Positions 16,424 through 23,645 of a stretch of DNA of 64,000 nt are shown here, piece by piece. Each line of letters starts with the position of its first letter. Within the stretch, counting starts at the first letter, position 1. Origin of the DNA: DATMXT01 sp963662765. Its GTDB lineage: Bacteria > Bacillota > Clostridia > Oscillospirales > Feifaniaceae. The translations under genes were made by a program, and so were the position numbers. The DNA lies in contig CAXXUP010000004.1 in NCBI GenBank assembly GCA_963662765.2, forward strand, positions 186,001-250,000, in the 5' to 3' direction. The notes below the pieces were generated by a model that made no database searches, was not told where the DNA came from, and was given only the letters and a program-made list of their open reading frames with translations.

Positions 16424-17424
16424 CTGGCCGCGGCCGGAAAGCCGCGCAGCACGGCATCTACGAGTGCCGCAATTGCTTTTTCAAGCGGGCCTTCAATTGT
16501 GCAGCCGGCGGCGCGGCGGTGTCCGCCGCCGTCGAACTCGGCTGCAACCTTGGAGACGTTGACCTGGGCATTGGAGCGCAGGGACACCTTGTAGGTGCCG
16601 TCCGGGTCCTCCTTGAGCAGCAGGCCCACTTCGACCCCCTCGATGCCCCGCATCATGGAGCCAAGGTCGTCCACATCGTCCTCGGTGGCACCCAGTTCCG
16701 CCCGGTCCTTCAGACTCATGACGCCGACCGAAATGCGGCCGTCGTGGTACATGCGGGCGTTTTCGATGACTCTGGCCTCCATGTTAAGCCGGGCTTGCGA
16801 CTTGACCATGAATAGCCGGTAGTTGTAAGCGCTCAGATCAAGCCCCATCTCGGAGATGTCGGCAGCCAGCCGCAGGCAGGAAGGGGATGTGTTGGAGTAT
16901 TTGAAGCAGCCGGTGTCGGTGGCAATACCGACGTATACGCAGGCGGCCATCGTTTTGGTCATCTCGACCGGCAGGTGCTTGATGACATGCCAGACGATCT
17001 CGGCAGCAGCCGAAGTCGAGGGGTAGACCACATTGATTTTTCCAAATCGAGAGCAGCTGGGGTGGTGGTCGATGAGGACGTCGATGCTGCTCGCCAGATG
17101 GGCGTACGAATCGCCTAATAGTCCTTCAGACGCGACATCGACCGTGATGTAATGGACGGGCGTAAAGTCGCAGACCGGTTCGCGCTCGCCGTCCGTAATG
17201 AGATCGTACCGTTTGGTGATGGGGTCTGCGCAGCCGACCTGAGCGCGCTTACCCATCTGCCGCAGTGCCTCGCGCAGCGCGAAAGCGCTTCCGACGGTGT
17301 CGCCGTCGGGTTTGCGGTGGCAGAGGATCAGATAATCGTCGTGGGTATTCAAGAACTCGGCGGCCTCCAAAATGGGAGAAAGCGGTTCGGGACCGTGAAA
17401 ACCGATGCTTATTGTCTCGTTCAT
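16420..17424 (-). CDS. nrnA: DHH/DHHA1 phosphoesterase, NrnA type
   Basis: A 334-residue DHH-family enzyme (oligoribonuclease / pAp phosphatase). Metal-binding motifs: LCHRKPDGDTVGSA near residue 37, TVDVA, the DHH motif in DVLIDHHPS and the C-terminal DHHA1 signature FDGGGHRRAAGC. It degrades short RNA oligonucleotides or 3'-phosphoadenosine 5'-phosphate in the cytoplasm. The start at 17424 overlaps the rbfA stop (ATGA) with GGAGG upstream. The rbfA-nrnA-truB order is conserved in Firmicutes. Confidence 0.93.
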   Translation of the reverse strand: MNETISIGFHGPEPLSPILEAAEFLNTHDDYLILCHRKPDGDTVGSAFALREALRQMGKRAQVGCADPITKRYDLITDGEREPVCDFTPVHYITVDVASEGLLGDSYAHLASSIDVLIDHHPSCSRFGKINVVYPSTSAAAEIVWHVIKHLPVEMTKTMAACVYVGIATDTGCFKYSNTSPSCLRLAADISEMGLDLSAYNYRLFMVKSQARLNMEARVIENARMYHDGRISVGVMSLKDRAELGATEDDVDDLGSMMRGIEGVEVGLLLKEDPDGTYKVSLRSNAQVNVSKVAAEFDGGGHRRAAGCTIEGPLEKAIAALVDAVLRGFPAAAR

Positions 17425-17774
17425 GATTCCTCCGGAATGTCGAGTTCTTTGAGAAGCTTCGAGATGTGCGCGCCGTGGGCGACCGAATCGTCGAGCTGGA
17501 AGAAAAACTGTGGCGTCAGCCGCAGTGCAACCCGGTTGCCGATCTCCCGCCGGATGAAGCCGGAGGCTGAATGAAGCCCATTTAAGCACTCCTTTTGTTC
17601 CTCCGGAGTGCCCATGACGCTGATATAGGCCTTTGCAAACTTGAGGTCGGGAGTCACCGTGACCTTGACGACGCTTGTCATCACCGGGATGCGCGGATCC
17701 TTGAGCTCACGGATGATGGAGGCCAGCTCCCGCATGACCTCCACATTGATTCTGTCGCGTCTGTGTGTTGCCAT
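17421..17774 (-). CDS. rbfA: Ribosome-binding factor A
   Basis: A 117-residue RbfA (MATHRRDRINVEVMRELAS; then a KH-like domain around VTVTPDLKFAKAYISVMG). It assists late maturation of the 30S subunit. It follows infB after a gap of 107 bases with no clear terminator and overlaps nrnA by 4 bases. Confidence 0.95.
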   Translation of the reverse strand: MATHRRDRINVEVMRELASIIRELKDPRIPVMTSVVKVTVTPDLKFAKAYISVMGTPEEQKECLNGLHSASGFIRREIGNRVALRLTPQFFFQLDDSVAHGAHISKLLKELDIPEES

Positions 17775-17881
17775 TTTTTTACCTCCGAATGAGATGGCGG
17801 CGGGCCTGTCCGCACCCTTTGCAGACAGGCCGAAAAGCCGCTAGGGCCGCGCCGCTTATGCCGTGGGAGGCGTCGCAAGTC

Positions 17882-20800
17882 TTAGTCTCTGTACTCCTCG
17901 ATGGCGTAGGACTCGACGACGTCGTTATCCTTGATATCATTAAAGCGCTCGAGCTGAACGCCGCACTCGAAGCCCTGCTGGACCTCTTTCGCGTCGTCCT
18001 TGAAGCGTTTGAGCGAATCGATCTTAGTATCTGCAATTACGACGCTGTCACGCAGCACGCGGGCAAGGGCGCCGCGGACAATTTTTCCGCTTGTCACATA
18101 GCATCCGGCAATGGTGCCAATGCCCGACACTTTATAGGTGGCACGCACTTCGGCACGGCCGTGAATGATCTCACGGCTCTTGGGGGCCAGCATGCCCTTC
18201 AGGGCGGCCTCCATCTCGTCGATGCACTCGTAAATGATGCGGTAGGTGCGGATGTCGACACCCTTTTCGGCCGCGTCCTCGCGGATGGCGGTGTCGGGGC
18301 GAACATTAAAGCCGATGACAATGGCCTTGGAAGCCTCGGCCAGCATGAGGTCGCTGCCGGTAATGGCGCCGACGCCGCTGTGAATGACCTGCACCTTGAC
18401 TTCATCGTTCGACAGTTTTTCGAGCGATGACTTGACGGCTTCGGCGGAGCCCTGAACGTCGGCCTTGACGATGAGGTTAAGCTCCTTGACGCTGCCCTCC
18501 TGAATCTGACTGAAGAGGTCGTCGAGCGAGACTTTGGTGGTCTTCACCTGGGACTGGCGCTCCTCGTTGCGGCGCTGCTCAGCCAGCTCTCTGGCCATCT
18601 TTTCATCTTCGACGGCGTAGAACAGATCGCCCGCCTGCGGCACCTCAGCGAGACCGATGATCTCGACCGGGGTGGAGGGACCGGCATCATTGATGCGCTG
18701 TCCCTTGTCGTCGTCCATTGCGCGAATGCGGCCGACAGAGGTGCCGGCAATGATGATGTCGCCGGTGTGCAGGGTGCCGTTTTGGACAAGCAGGGTGGCG
18801 ACGGCGCCGCGGCCCTTGTCGAGCCGCGCCTCAATGACGGTGCCAAGGCCCCTGCGGCTTGGGTTTGCCCTCAGCTCCTTGACGTCGGCCGTCAGCAGCA
18901 CCATTTCAAGCAGGTTGTCAATGCCCTCGTGGGTCACGGCCGAAACCGGAACGCAGATGACATCGCCGCCCCACTCCTCTGGGACCAGCTCATACTCGGT
19001 CAGTTCCTGCTTGACCCGCTCTATGTTGGCGTCGGGCTTGTCGATCTTGTTGATGGCGATGATGATGGAAACACCGGCCGCCTTGGCATGGTTGATGGCC
19101 TCGACGGTTTGCGGCATGATGCCGTCGTCCGCCGCGATTACCAGAATGGCGATATCGGTGATGTTGGCTCCGCGGGCCCGCATGGAGGTAAAGGCCGCAT
19201 GACCGGGAGTATCCAGGAAAGTGATTTCCCTTCCCGCCGCTTCGACCTTGTAGGCGCCGATGTGCTGGGTGATGCCGCCGGCCTCACCGGCCGTCACATG
19301 GGTGTTGCGGATGGCGTCGAGCAGCGAGGTCTTGCCGTGGTCGACGTGACCCATGACAACCACGACCGGGCTGCGGGGCTGGAGAACCTCCGCACTGTCT
19401 TTGCTCACGTCGATGAGCTGCTCCTCAATGGTGACGACCACTTCGCGGGCGTAGTGGGCACCGAACTCCTCGGCCACCAAGGCGGCCGTTTCATAATCGA
19501 GGGTGTCGTTGGCCGTCAGCATCGAGCCCATGAGGAAGAGTTTCTTGACGACATCGGCATTTGTCTTCTTCAAGCGGGTGGCAAGCTCACTGACGACGAT
19601 CTCGTCCGGAATCGTGATGTTAAGGGGCGCGCGTCTGGCCTTTTCAAGGGCTAGTCTGCGCAGCTTCTCAGCCTCGGTCTCCTTCTTCTGGAAGGGGGCG
19701 GGGCGCTGATTTGAATTCTTTTTGAACCGCTGTTTTCCGCCGCCGATGTTGCGGGCGCGCTCGGGCGCCATTTCGGCGTAGCGCTCGTCAAACTTGTTGA
19801 GATCGACCTGGCTGCTGCGGGTATCGACTACACGCACGCCTTCGCGGCGGGTGGTCTGCTGCGGCAACTTGGGCTTTTGCGGCAAGGCCGGCCTCTTCAC
19901 GGCGGACTGCCCCTGCTGGGGAGCGGGACGCCGGTCGTACTGTCCCTGCTGCGCGGGACGGGAGCCGGACTGACCATACTGACCAGACTGACCAGACTGA
20001 CCAGACTGACCATACTGACCATACTGACCAGACTGGCCGGACTGACCAGTCTGACCGGACTGATAGGGTGGGCGCTGCTGCCCCTGCTGATAGGGCGGAC
20101 GCGACTGACCCTGTTGACCGGACTGGAAAGGCGGGCGCTGCTGGCTGGGCTGGAAGGGAGGGCGCTGCTGGCTGGGCTGGAAGGGAGGACGCTGCTGGCC
20201 CGGCTGGGGTGCGGGGCGCCGATCAAACTGACCAGGCTGGCCCTGCGACGTACTTTGCTGCGGCTGACCCGGCTGCGGAGCCGGTCTTGCCGGGGGCGGC
20301 GTTACAGGCTTGCCGTCCGGCCGCTTGTTTGTGTTGGGGCGAAGCCCGGCCGATGTGCGCTGCACGCCCTGAGGCAGCGGCGCAATCGGTCTTGACTCTT
20401 CGGCTCTCTGAACCGGCGGCTTTACGTCGGACACCGGCATGGGATCCTCGGACTTTTGAACCGGCGGTTTTACGTCGATCGCCGGCCTTTGCTCCTCGGG
20501 CTTTTGCACCGGCGGATTTTGCTCGGGCGCCGCCACGGCCTCCTCGGACTTTGGCGCAGACTGCTGGACCTCAGGGGCCTTTTGCCCCGCGGGACTTCCG
20601 GCTGACTGCTTTGCGGCGAGCGACTCGCGGGCCTCACGGCGGGCTTCTTCCTTGAGGCGGGAGGCCTCTTCGATCGCCTTCTTACGGGCCTCCTCTTCGG
20701 CTTTGCGAGCGGCCTCGCGGCGCGCCTCTTCGGTATTTGCTGCGGCCTCAGCGCGCCGACGGCGCTCCTCTTCACCGGCCTTAAAATAACCTTCAAAAGA

Positions 20801-20980
20801 GGGAACCGAGTTCTCAGTTGAAATATGGTCAAACAAGGCGTTGAGCTCTTTAACCTCAAGCGCCGTCATATGGTTTTTAGCCTCGCCCGGGTAGAGCGTG
20901 GCGACGGTATCCATGACATATTTGTTGGGGATGTCGAAATCCTTCGCCACCTCGTGTACTCTGTATTTGATCACTGCCAT
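17882..20980 (-). CDS. infB: Translation initiation factor IF-2 with a low-complexity linker
   Basis: A 1,032-residue IF-2, the GTPase that loads initiator tRNA on the 30S subunit. The IF2-N domain is at about 1-50 and is followed by a charged Arg/Glu/Ala helix (about 68-130). A Pro/Gln/Gly/Ser/Tyr-rich linker spans roughly 130-400. The G domain starts near residue 540 (GHVDHGKTSLLDAI; DTPGHAAF; NKIDKPDAN), followed by domains II-IV to the end. The linker holds repeats of PFQSGQQ type (about 255-290) and a run of SGQ and YGQ units (about 305-340) unlike common IF-2 linkers. It overlaps ylxQ by 10 bases. Confidence 0.97.
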   Translation of the reverse strand: MAVIKYRVHEVAKDFDIPNKYVMDTVATLYPGEAKNHMTALEVKELNALFDHISTENSVPSFEGYFKAGEEERRRRAEAAANTEEARREAARKAEEEARKKAIEEASRLKEEARREARESLAAKQSAGSPAGQKAPEVQQSAPKSEEAVAAPEQNPPVQKPEEQRPAIDVKPPVQKSEDPMPVSDVKPPVQRAEESRPIAPLPQGVQRTSAGLRPNTNKRPDGKPVTPPPARPAPQPGQPQQSTSQGQPGQFDRRPAPQPGQQRPPFQPSQQRPPFQPSQQRPPFQSGQQGQSRPPYQQGQQRPPYQSGQTGQSGQSGQYGQYGQSGQSGQSGQYGQSGSRPAQQGQYDRRPAPQQGQSAVKRPALPQKPKLPQQTTRREGVRVVDTRSSQVDLNKFDERYAEMAPERARNIGGGKQRFKKNSNQRPAPFQKKETEAEKLRRLALEKARRAPLNITIPDEIVVSELATRLKKTNADVVKKLFLMGSMLTANDTLDYETAALVAEEFGAHYAREVVVTIEEQLIDVSKDSAEVLQPRSPVVVVMGHVDHGKTSLLDAIRNTHVTAGEAGGITQHIGAYKVEAAGREITFLDTPGHAAFTSMRARGANITDIAILVIAADDGIMPQTVEAINHAKAAGVSIIIAINKIDKPDANIERVKQELTEYELVPEEWGGDVICVPVSAVTHEGIDNLLEMVLLTADVKELRANPSRRGLGTVIEARLDKGRGAVATLLVQNGTLHTGDIIIAGTSVGRIRAMDDDKGQRINDAGPSTPVEIIGLAEVPQAGDLFYAVEDEKMARELAEQRRNEERQSQVKTTKVSLDDLFSQIQEGSVKELNLIVKADVQGSAEAVKSSLEKLSNDEVKVQVIHSGVGAITGSDLMLAEASKAIVIGFNVRPDTAIREDAAEKGVDIRTYRIIYECIDEMEAALKGMLAPKSREIIHGRAEVRATYKVSGIGTIAGCYVTSGKIVRGALARVLRDSVVIADTKIDSLKRFKDDAKEVQQGFECGVQLERFNDIKDNDVVESYAIEEYRD

Positions 20981-21291
20981 ATAGCTGCCCCCTTATCTTT
21001 GATTGCTCCTGCAAGTCCTTTGTCGGATACCGCGACGGCCGAACAGGGAGCGGAGCCTATTGCGGCTCCAAGCTCCTGCATAGTGAGCCCGGTATGGATG
21101 AGCGCGGCGGAGTAACAACTGCAACAGTTTTCAACCCGTTTTGCCGCGTTTTGCGAGCAATCGCAGGCAAGCAGCACAAGCCGTGACCGGCCCGAACGCA
21201 CCAGCCCGCGCACCCCCTCCGTCCCGGAGGTAAGTGCGCCCGCCTTTTTTGCGAGGCCGAGCAGCCCCGTGACTCCGTTATGGCTCACCAT
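20971..21291 (-). CDS. ylxQ: YlxQ-like L7Ae-family RNA-binding protein
   Basis: A 106-residue protein in the standard position between ylxR and infB. It matches the L7Ae/L30e fold: GLLGLAKKAGALTSGTEGV, SRLVLLACDCSQNAAKRV, then GLTMQELGAAIG. It probably binds kink-turn RNA; the cellular role is poorly known. The start at 21291 lies inside the end of ylxR with GGAG upstream. Confidence 0.88.
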   Translation of the reverse strand: MVSHNGVTGLLGLAKKAGALTSGTEGVRGLVRSGRSRLVLLACDCSQNAAKRVENCCSCYSAALIHTGLTMQELGAAIGSAPCSAVAVSDKGLAGAIKDKGAAIWQ

Positions 21292-21553
21292 TTTCGAACT
21301 CCTCTCCGAGCCGCCCCAGAACTTCTTCCGGCAGCGGAACGCCAAAGGCCTTCTCAATGCGCTTTGCCGACTTGGAAAGCCGGCTAAAGCAGTCTTTATT
21401 ACGGCAGATATACGCGCCGCGTCCGTTCTTGCGCCCCGTAAAGTCGAGCTCAACCGCACCGCTCGGCGTGCGGACAATGCGAATAAGCTCCCTTTTCGGG
21501 CGCATGGTTTGGCAGGAGACGCACATTCTCATGGGAACCTTCGTTTGACTCAA
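21278..21553 (-). CDS. ylxR: YlxR family RNA-binding protein (DUF448)
   Basis: A protein of about 91 residues with the DUF448 signature: PMRMCVSCQTMRPKRELIRI, then GRKNGRGAYICRNKDCF. I favour a TTG start at 21553 with AGGTGG eight bases upstream; ATG 21520 and a GTG at 21565 are alternatives. It lies in the conserved nusA-ylxR-ylxQ-infB block and overlaps ylxQ. Confidence 0.85.
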   Translation of the reverse strand: MSQTKVPMRMCVSCQTMRPKRELIRIVRTPSGAVELDFTGRKNGRGAYICRNKDCFSRLSKSAKRIEKAFGVPLPEEVLGRLGEEFENGEP

Positions 21554-21652
21554 ATACGATACCACCTAAAATACATCATTCAAATAGGCTTTGCACATTT
21601 TATGCGGATAAACGGCCGACGGACAAAAGCCGGCGGCACAGTATGCGAAAAA

Positions 21653-22699
21653 TTAATAGTCGTATGCGTCGGGTGCGCTTTCGGCCTTGATGTCGATCTT
21701 CCAGCCGGTCAGCTTGGCAGCAAGCCGGGCATTTTGACCCTCTTTGCCAATGGCAAGCGAAAGCTGGTCGTCGGGCACCACCACCCGGCAGCTGCGGTCG
21801 TCGATGAGGATGACCTTGATGACCTCAGCAGGGGAGAGGGCGGCAGCAATATACTTCTCGGGTTCCTCCGACCAGCGCACGATGTCAACCTTCTCGCCGC
21901 GCAGCTCGTTTACGATGTTAGCGACCCGGCCGCCCTTGGAGCCGATGCAGGCGCCGATGGGATCAACGCCAGAGTCGTTTGACCAGACGGCCACCTTGGA
22001 ACGGGAGCCGGCCTCTCGGGAAATGGAGCGAATCTCCACCGTACCGTCGAATATCTCGGGCACCTCAAGCTCAAAGAGCCGCCGGACAAGGCCGGGATGG
22101 GTGCGAGAGATCATGATCTGGGGGCCCTTGGTGGAGTTGCGCACCTCAACCACATAGACCTTGACGCGCATGCCTTCGCGCAGCATCTCGCCGGGGATCT
22201 GTTCACCGGTGACGAGGTAGACCTCGGTTTTGCCCTCGACAGAGAGGGCGGCACCGCGGCCGTCAACGCGTGCTACGACGCAGTTTAAGATCTCATGCTG
22301 CCGGTCGCGGTACTCGTTAAAGACCATGTCGCGCTCGTACTCGCGAATGCCCTGAATGATGACCTGCTTGGCGTTTTGGGCCGAGATGCGTCCGAGATTC
22401 TTCGTGTCGATCTCAGTCTCAACGATATCGCCGAGGCCGTACTTGGGGCTCAGAGCCTTTGCCTCCTCAAGCGAGATCTGGTCACCGTTTTCCGGCTCTT
22501 CCACGACGGTATGCCGAGTGACCAGCCGAATGGTCTTTTTATTTTGGTCAATGAGCACGGCGAGTCCGTCGGGGGATGCAATATCCTTGCGCATTGCCGA
22601 GAGCAGGCCAGCTTCGATTTTTTGCAGCATATAGTCCTTCGGGATCTGGCGTTCCCGCTCAAGCTCGTCGAGCGCATCAAAAAGCTCGGTATAATCCAT
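21653..22699 (-). CDS. nusA: Transcription termination/antitermination protein NusA
   Basis: A 348-residue NusA without the C-terminal acidic repeats, as usual in Firmicutes. The N-terminal RNA-polymerase-binding domain is followed by S1 (about 133-200) and two KH domains (GSKGGRVANIVNELRGEK and QLSLAIGKEGQNARLAAKL). AAGGAG precedes the start. It sits 12 bases after rimP in the cluster driven from 23.3 kb. Confidence 0.97.
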   Translation of the reverse strand: MDYTELFDALDELERERQIPKDYMLQKIEAGLLSAMRKDIASPDGLAVLIDQNKKTIRLVTRHTVVEEPENGDQISLEEAKALSPKYGLGDIVETEIDTKNLGRISAQNAKQVIIQGIREYERDMVFNEYRDRQHEILNCVVARVDGRGAALSVEGKTEVYLVTGEQIPGEMLREGMRVKVYVVEVRNSTKGPQIMISRTHPGLVRRLFELEVPEIFDGTVEIRSISREAGSRSKVAVWSNDSGVDPIGACIGSKGGRVANIVNELRGEKVDIVRWSEEPEKYIAAALSPAEVIKVILIDDRSCRVVVPDDQLSLAIGKEGQNARLAAKLTGWKIDIKAESAPDAYDY

Positions 22700-22711
22700 G
22701 CGTATTTCTCC

Positions 22712-23218
22712 TTAATCGAATAGTATGGCCAGTCTGACCGAAGCGGCCGCTTTCAGCGGCAGCGTAAAGGGCATATCGTCTTCGCCGCGCAGCGTCAGCT
22801 GTCCGTCTTTCAGGCCGACGAGAGTGGCTGTAAACCGTTTTTGTTTTTTGCCGCATATCTCGGCGGGGGCAAAGAGCGAAACTTCCACGACCTCGCCTGC
22901 AAAACGGTCGAAATCGCTTGGGCGTTTTAGAGGCCTGTCAAGGCCTGCCGAGCCGACCTCCAGAAAGTAGCTCTCCTCGATGGGGTCCGCTGCGTCGAGC
23001 AGATCGTCAAGCTCCCGGCTTACCGCCTCGCAGAGGTCAAGGTCGACGGACGTCTCCTCGCGATCAAGTAAAATGCGCAGATAGCGCTGTCCGGCTTCGG
23101 TTACGAATTCCACCGCCCAAAGCTGGGCGCCGTGCCGCGAAGCGACAGGTCCCGCAAGCCCTCGGACAAGTTCCTCAACCGCCGCGGCGCTCTGTACGCT
23201 GCCGCCTCTCTTACCCAT
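22712..23218 (-). CDS. rimP: Ribosome maturation factor RimP
   Basis: A 168-residue RimP (LWAVEFVTEAGQRYLRILLD; SYFLEVGSAGLDRPLK), needed for 30S maturation. The start at 23218 has GGGGG upstream; an in-frame ATG at 23230 is possible. It is the first gene of the nusA-type cluster and follows a conserved-looking leader hairpin. Confidence 0.94.
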   Translation of the reverse strand: MGKRGGSVQSAAAVEELVRGLAGPVASRHGAQLWAVEFVTEAGQRYLRILLDREETSVDLDLCEAVSRELDDLLDAADPIEESYFLEVGSAGLDRPLKRPSDFDRFAGEVVEVSLFAPAEICGKKQKRFTATLVGLKDGQLTLRGEDDMPFTLPLKAAASVRLAILFD

Positions 23219-23238
23219 AGTAACCCCCATTACACACA

Positions 23239-23267
23239 TGAAAGAGTGGGGGCATCCCACTCTTTCA
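23239..23267 (-). promoter_or_regulatory. Leader hairpin of the rimP-nusA operon
   Basis: A 12-bp stem (23239-23250 with 23256-23267; minus-strand TGAAAGAGTGGG / CCCACTCTTTCA) in the 5' untranslated region, 21 bases before the rimP start. Similar stems upstream of rimP occur in other Firmicutes as far as I recall; the function here is inferred. Confidence 0.6.
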
Positions 23268-23293
23268 TCACGGCAACCTACACTTACATCGGC

Positions 23294-23322
23294 ATTATAC
23301 CACATGGATTTCACAATATCAA
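23294..23322 (-). promoter_or_regulatory. Promoter of the rimP-nusA-infB-ribF cluster
   Basis: TTGATA (23317-23322), 17 bases, TATAAT (23294-23299) with TG at the extended -10 position, minus strand. Confidence 0.8.
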
Positions 23323-23400
23323 TAGTCAAAGGACAAGAAATATTACAAACCCCCTTGAATCTAAAGCCGTTTGAGATTATATAATCATAGAAAATCACGG

Positions 23401-23640
23401 ATTTGAACTATTATTCACCCGGATAAGGCTTGAACCTGTGCGCCCCGTGCCTACGATTGGCATGGGAGAGAGTCCGTTGAGGGGCAGGCTAAGTCGGGCA
23501 TGCAGCCGGCCGCTTTGCTTTTTTTGAATAAGCACCGCACACGGCCGATGCTGCCGGTGCGTTTAGTTTTATATCCTTGCGGGATGTCGATTCCCGAAAA
23601 ATACCATCTTAATCAAAGAAGGCGAAAAAAACAGGAGGAA
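23401..23640 (+). other. GC-rich, structured-looking region upstream of the flavoprotein gene
   Basis: No gene is visible. The stretch contains nested pairings on the plus strand: CCTG...GCCCC (about 23435-23446) with GGGGCAGG (about 23480-23488), a TGCC/GGCA hairpin inside, a GGCT...AGCC hairpin after it, a T7 run near 23520, and a GCACCG/CGGTGC hairpin (about 23530-23560) followed by TTTAGTTTTA. This could be a structured leader with an attenuator, but it matches no riboswitch class I know. AGGAGG lies at about 23633, before the gene at 23646. Confidence 0.4.
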
Positions 23641-23645
23641 TCACT

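Noticed and set aside
19960..20250. Short tandem DNA repeats that could look like a CRISPR array or minisatellite
   Set aside because: The ACCAGACTG units are in frame, encode SGQ/YGQ repeats in the IF-2 linker and have no spacer-repeat regularity.
19877..20655. Plus-strand ORFs opposite the infB linker (about 172 and 195 codons)
   Set aside because: Low-complexity Leu/Arg- or Ala/Pro-rich mirror translations of the repeat region, without start signals.
23401..23580. Known riboswitch (FMN, cobalamin, c-di-GMP or glycine) upstream of the flavoprotein
   Set aside because: The conserved core sequences of these classes are not present; kept only as an unassigned structured region.
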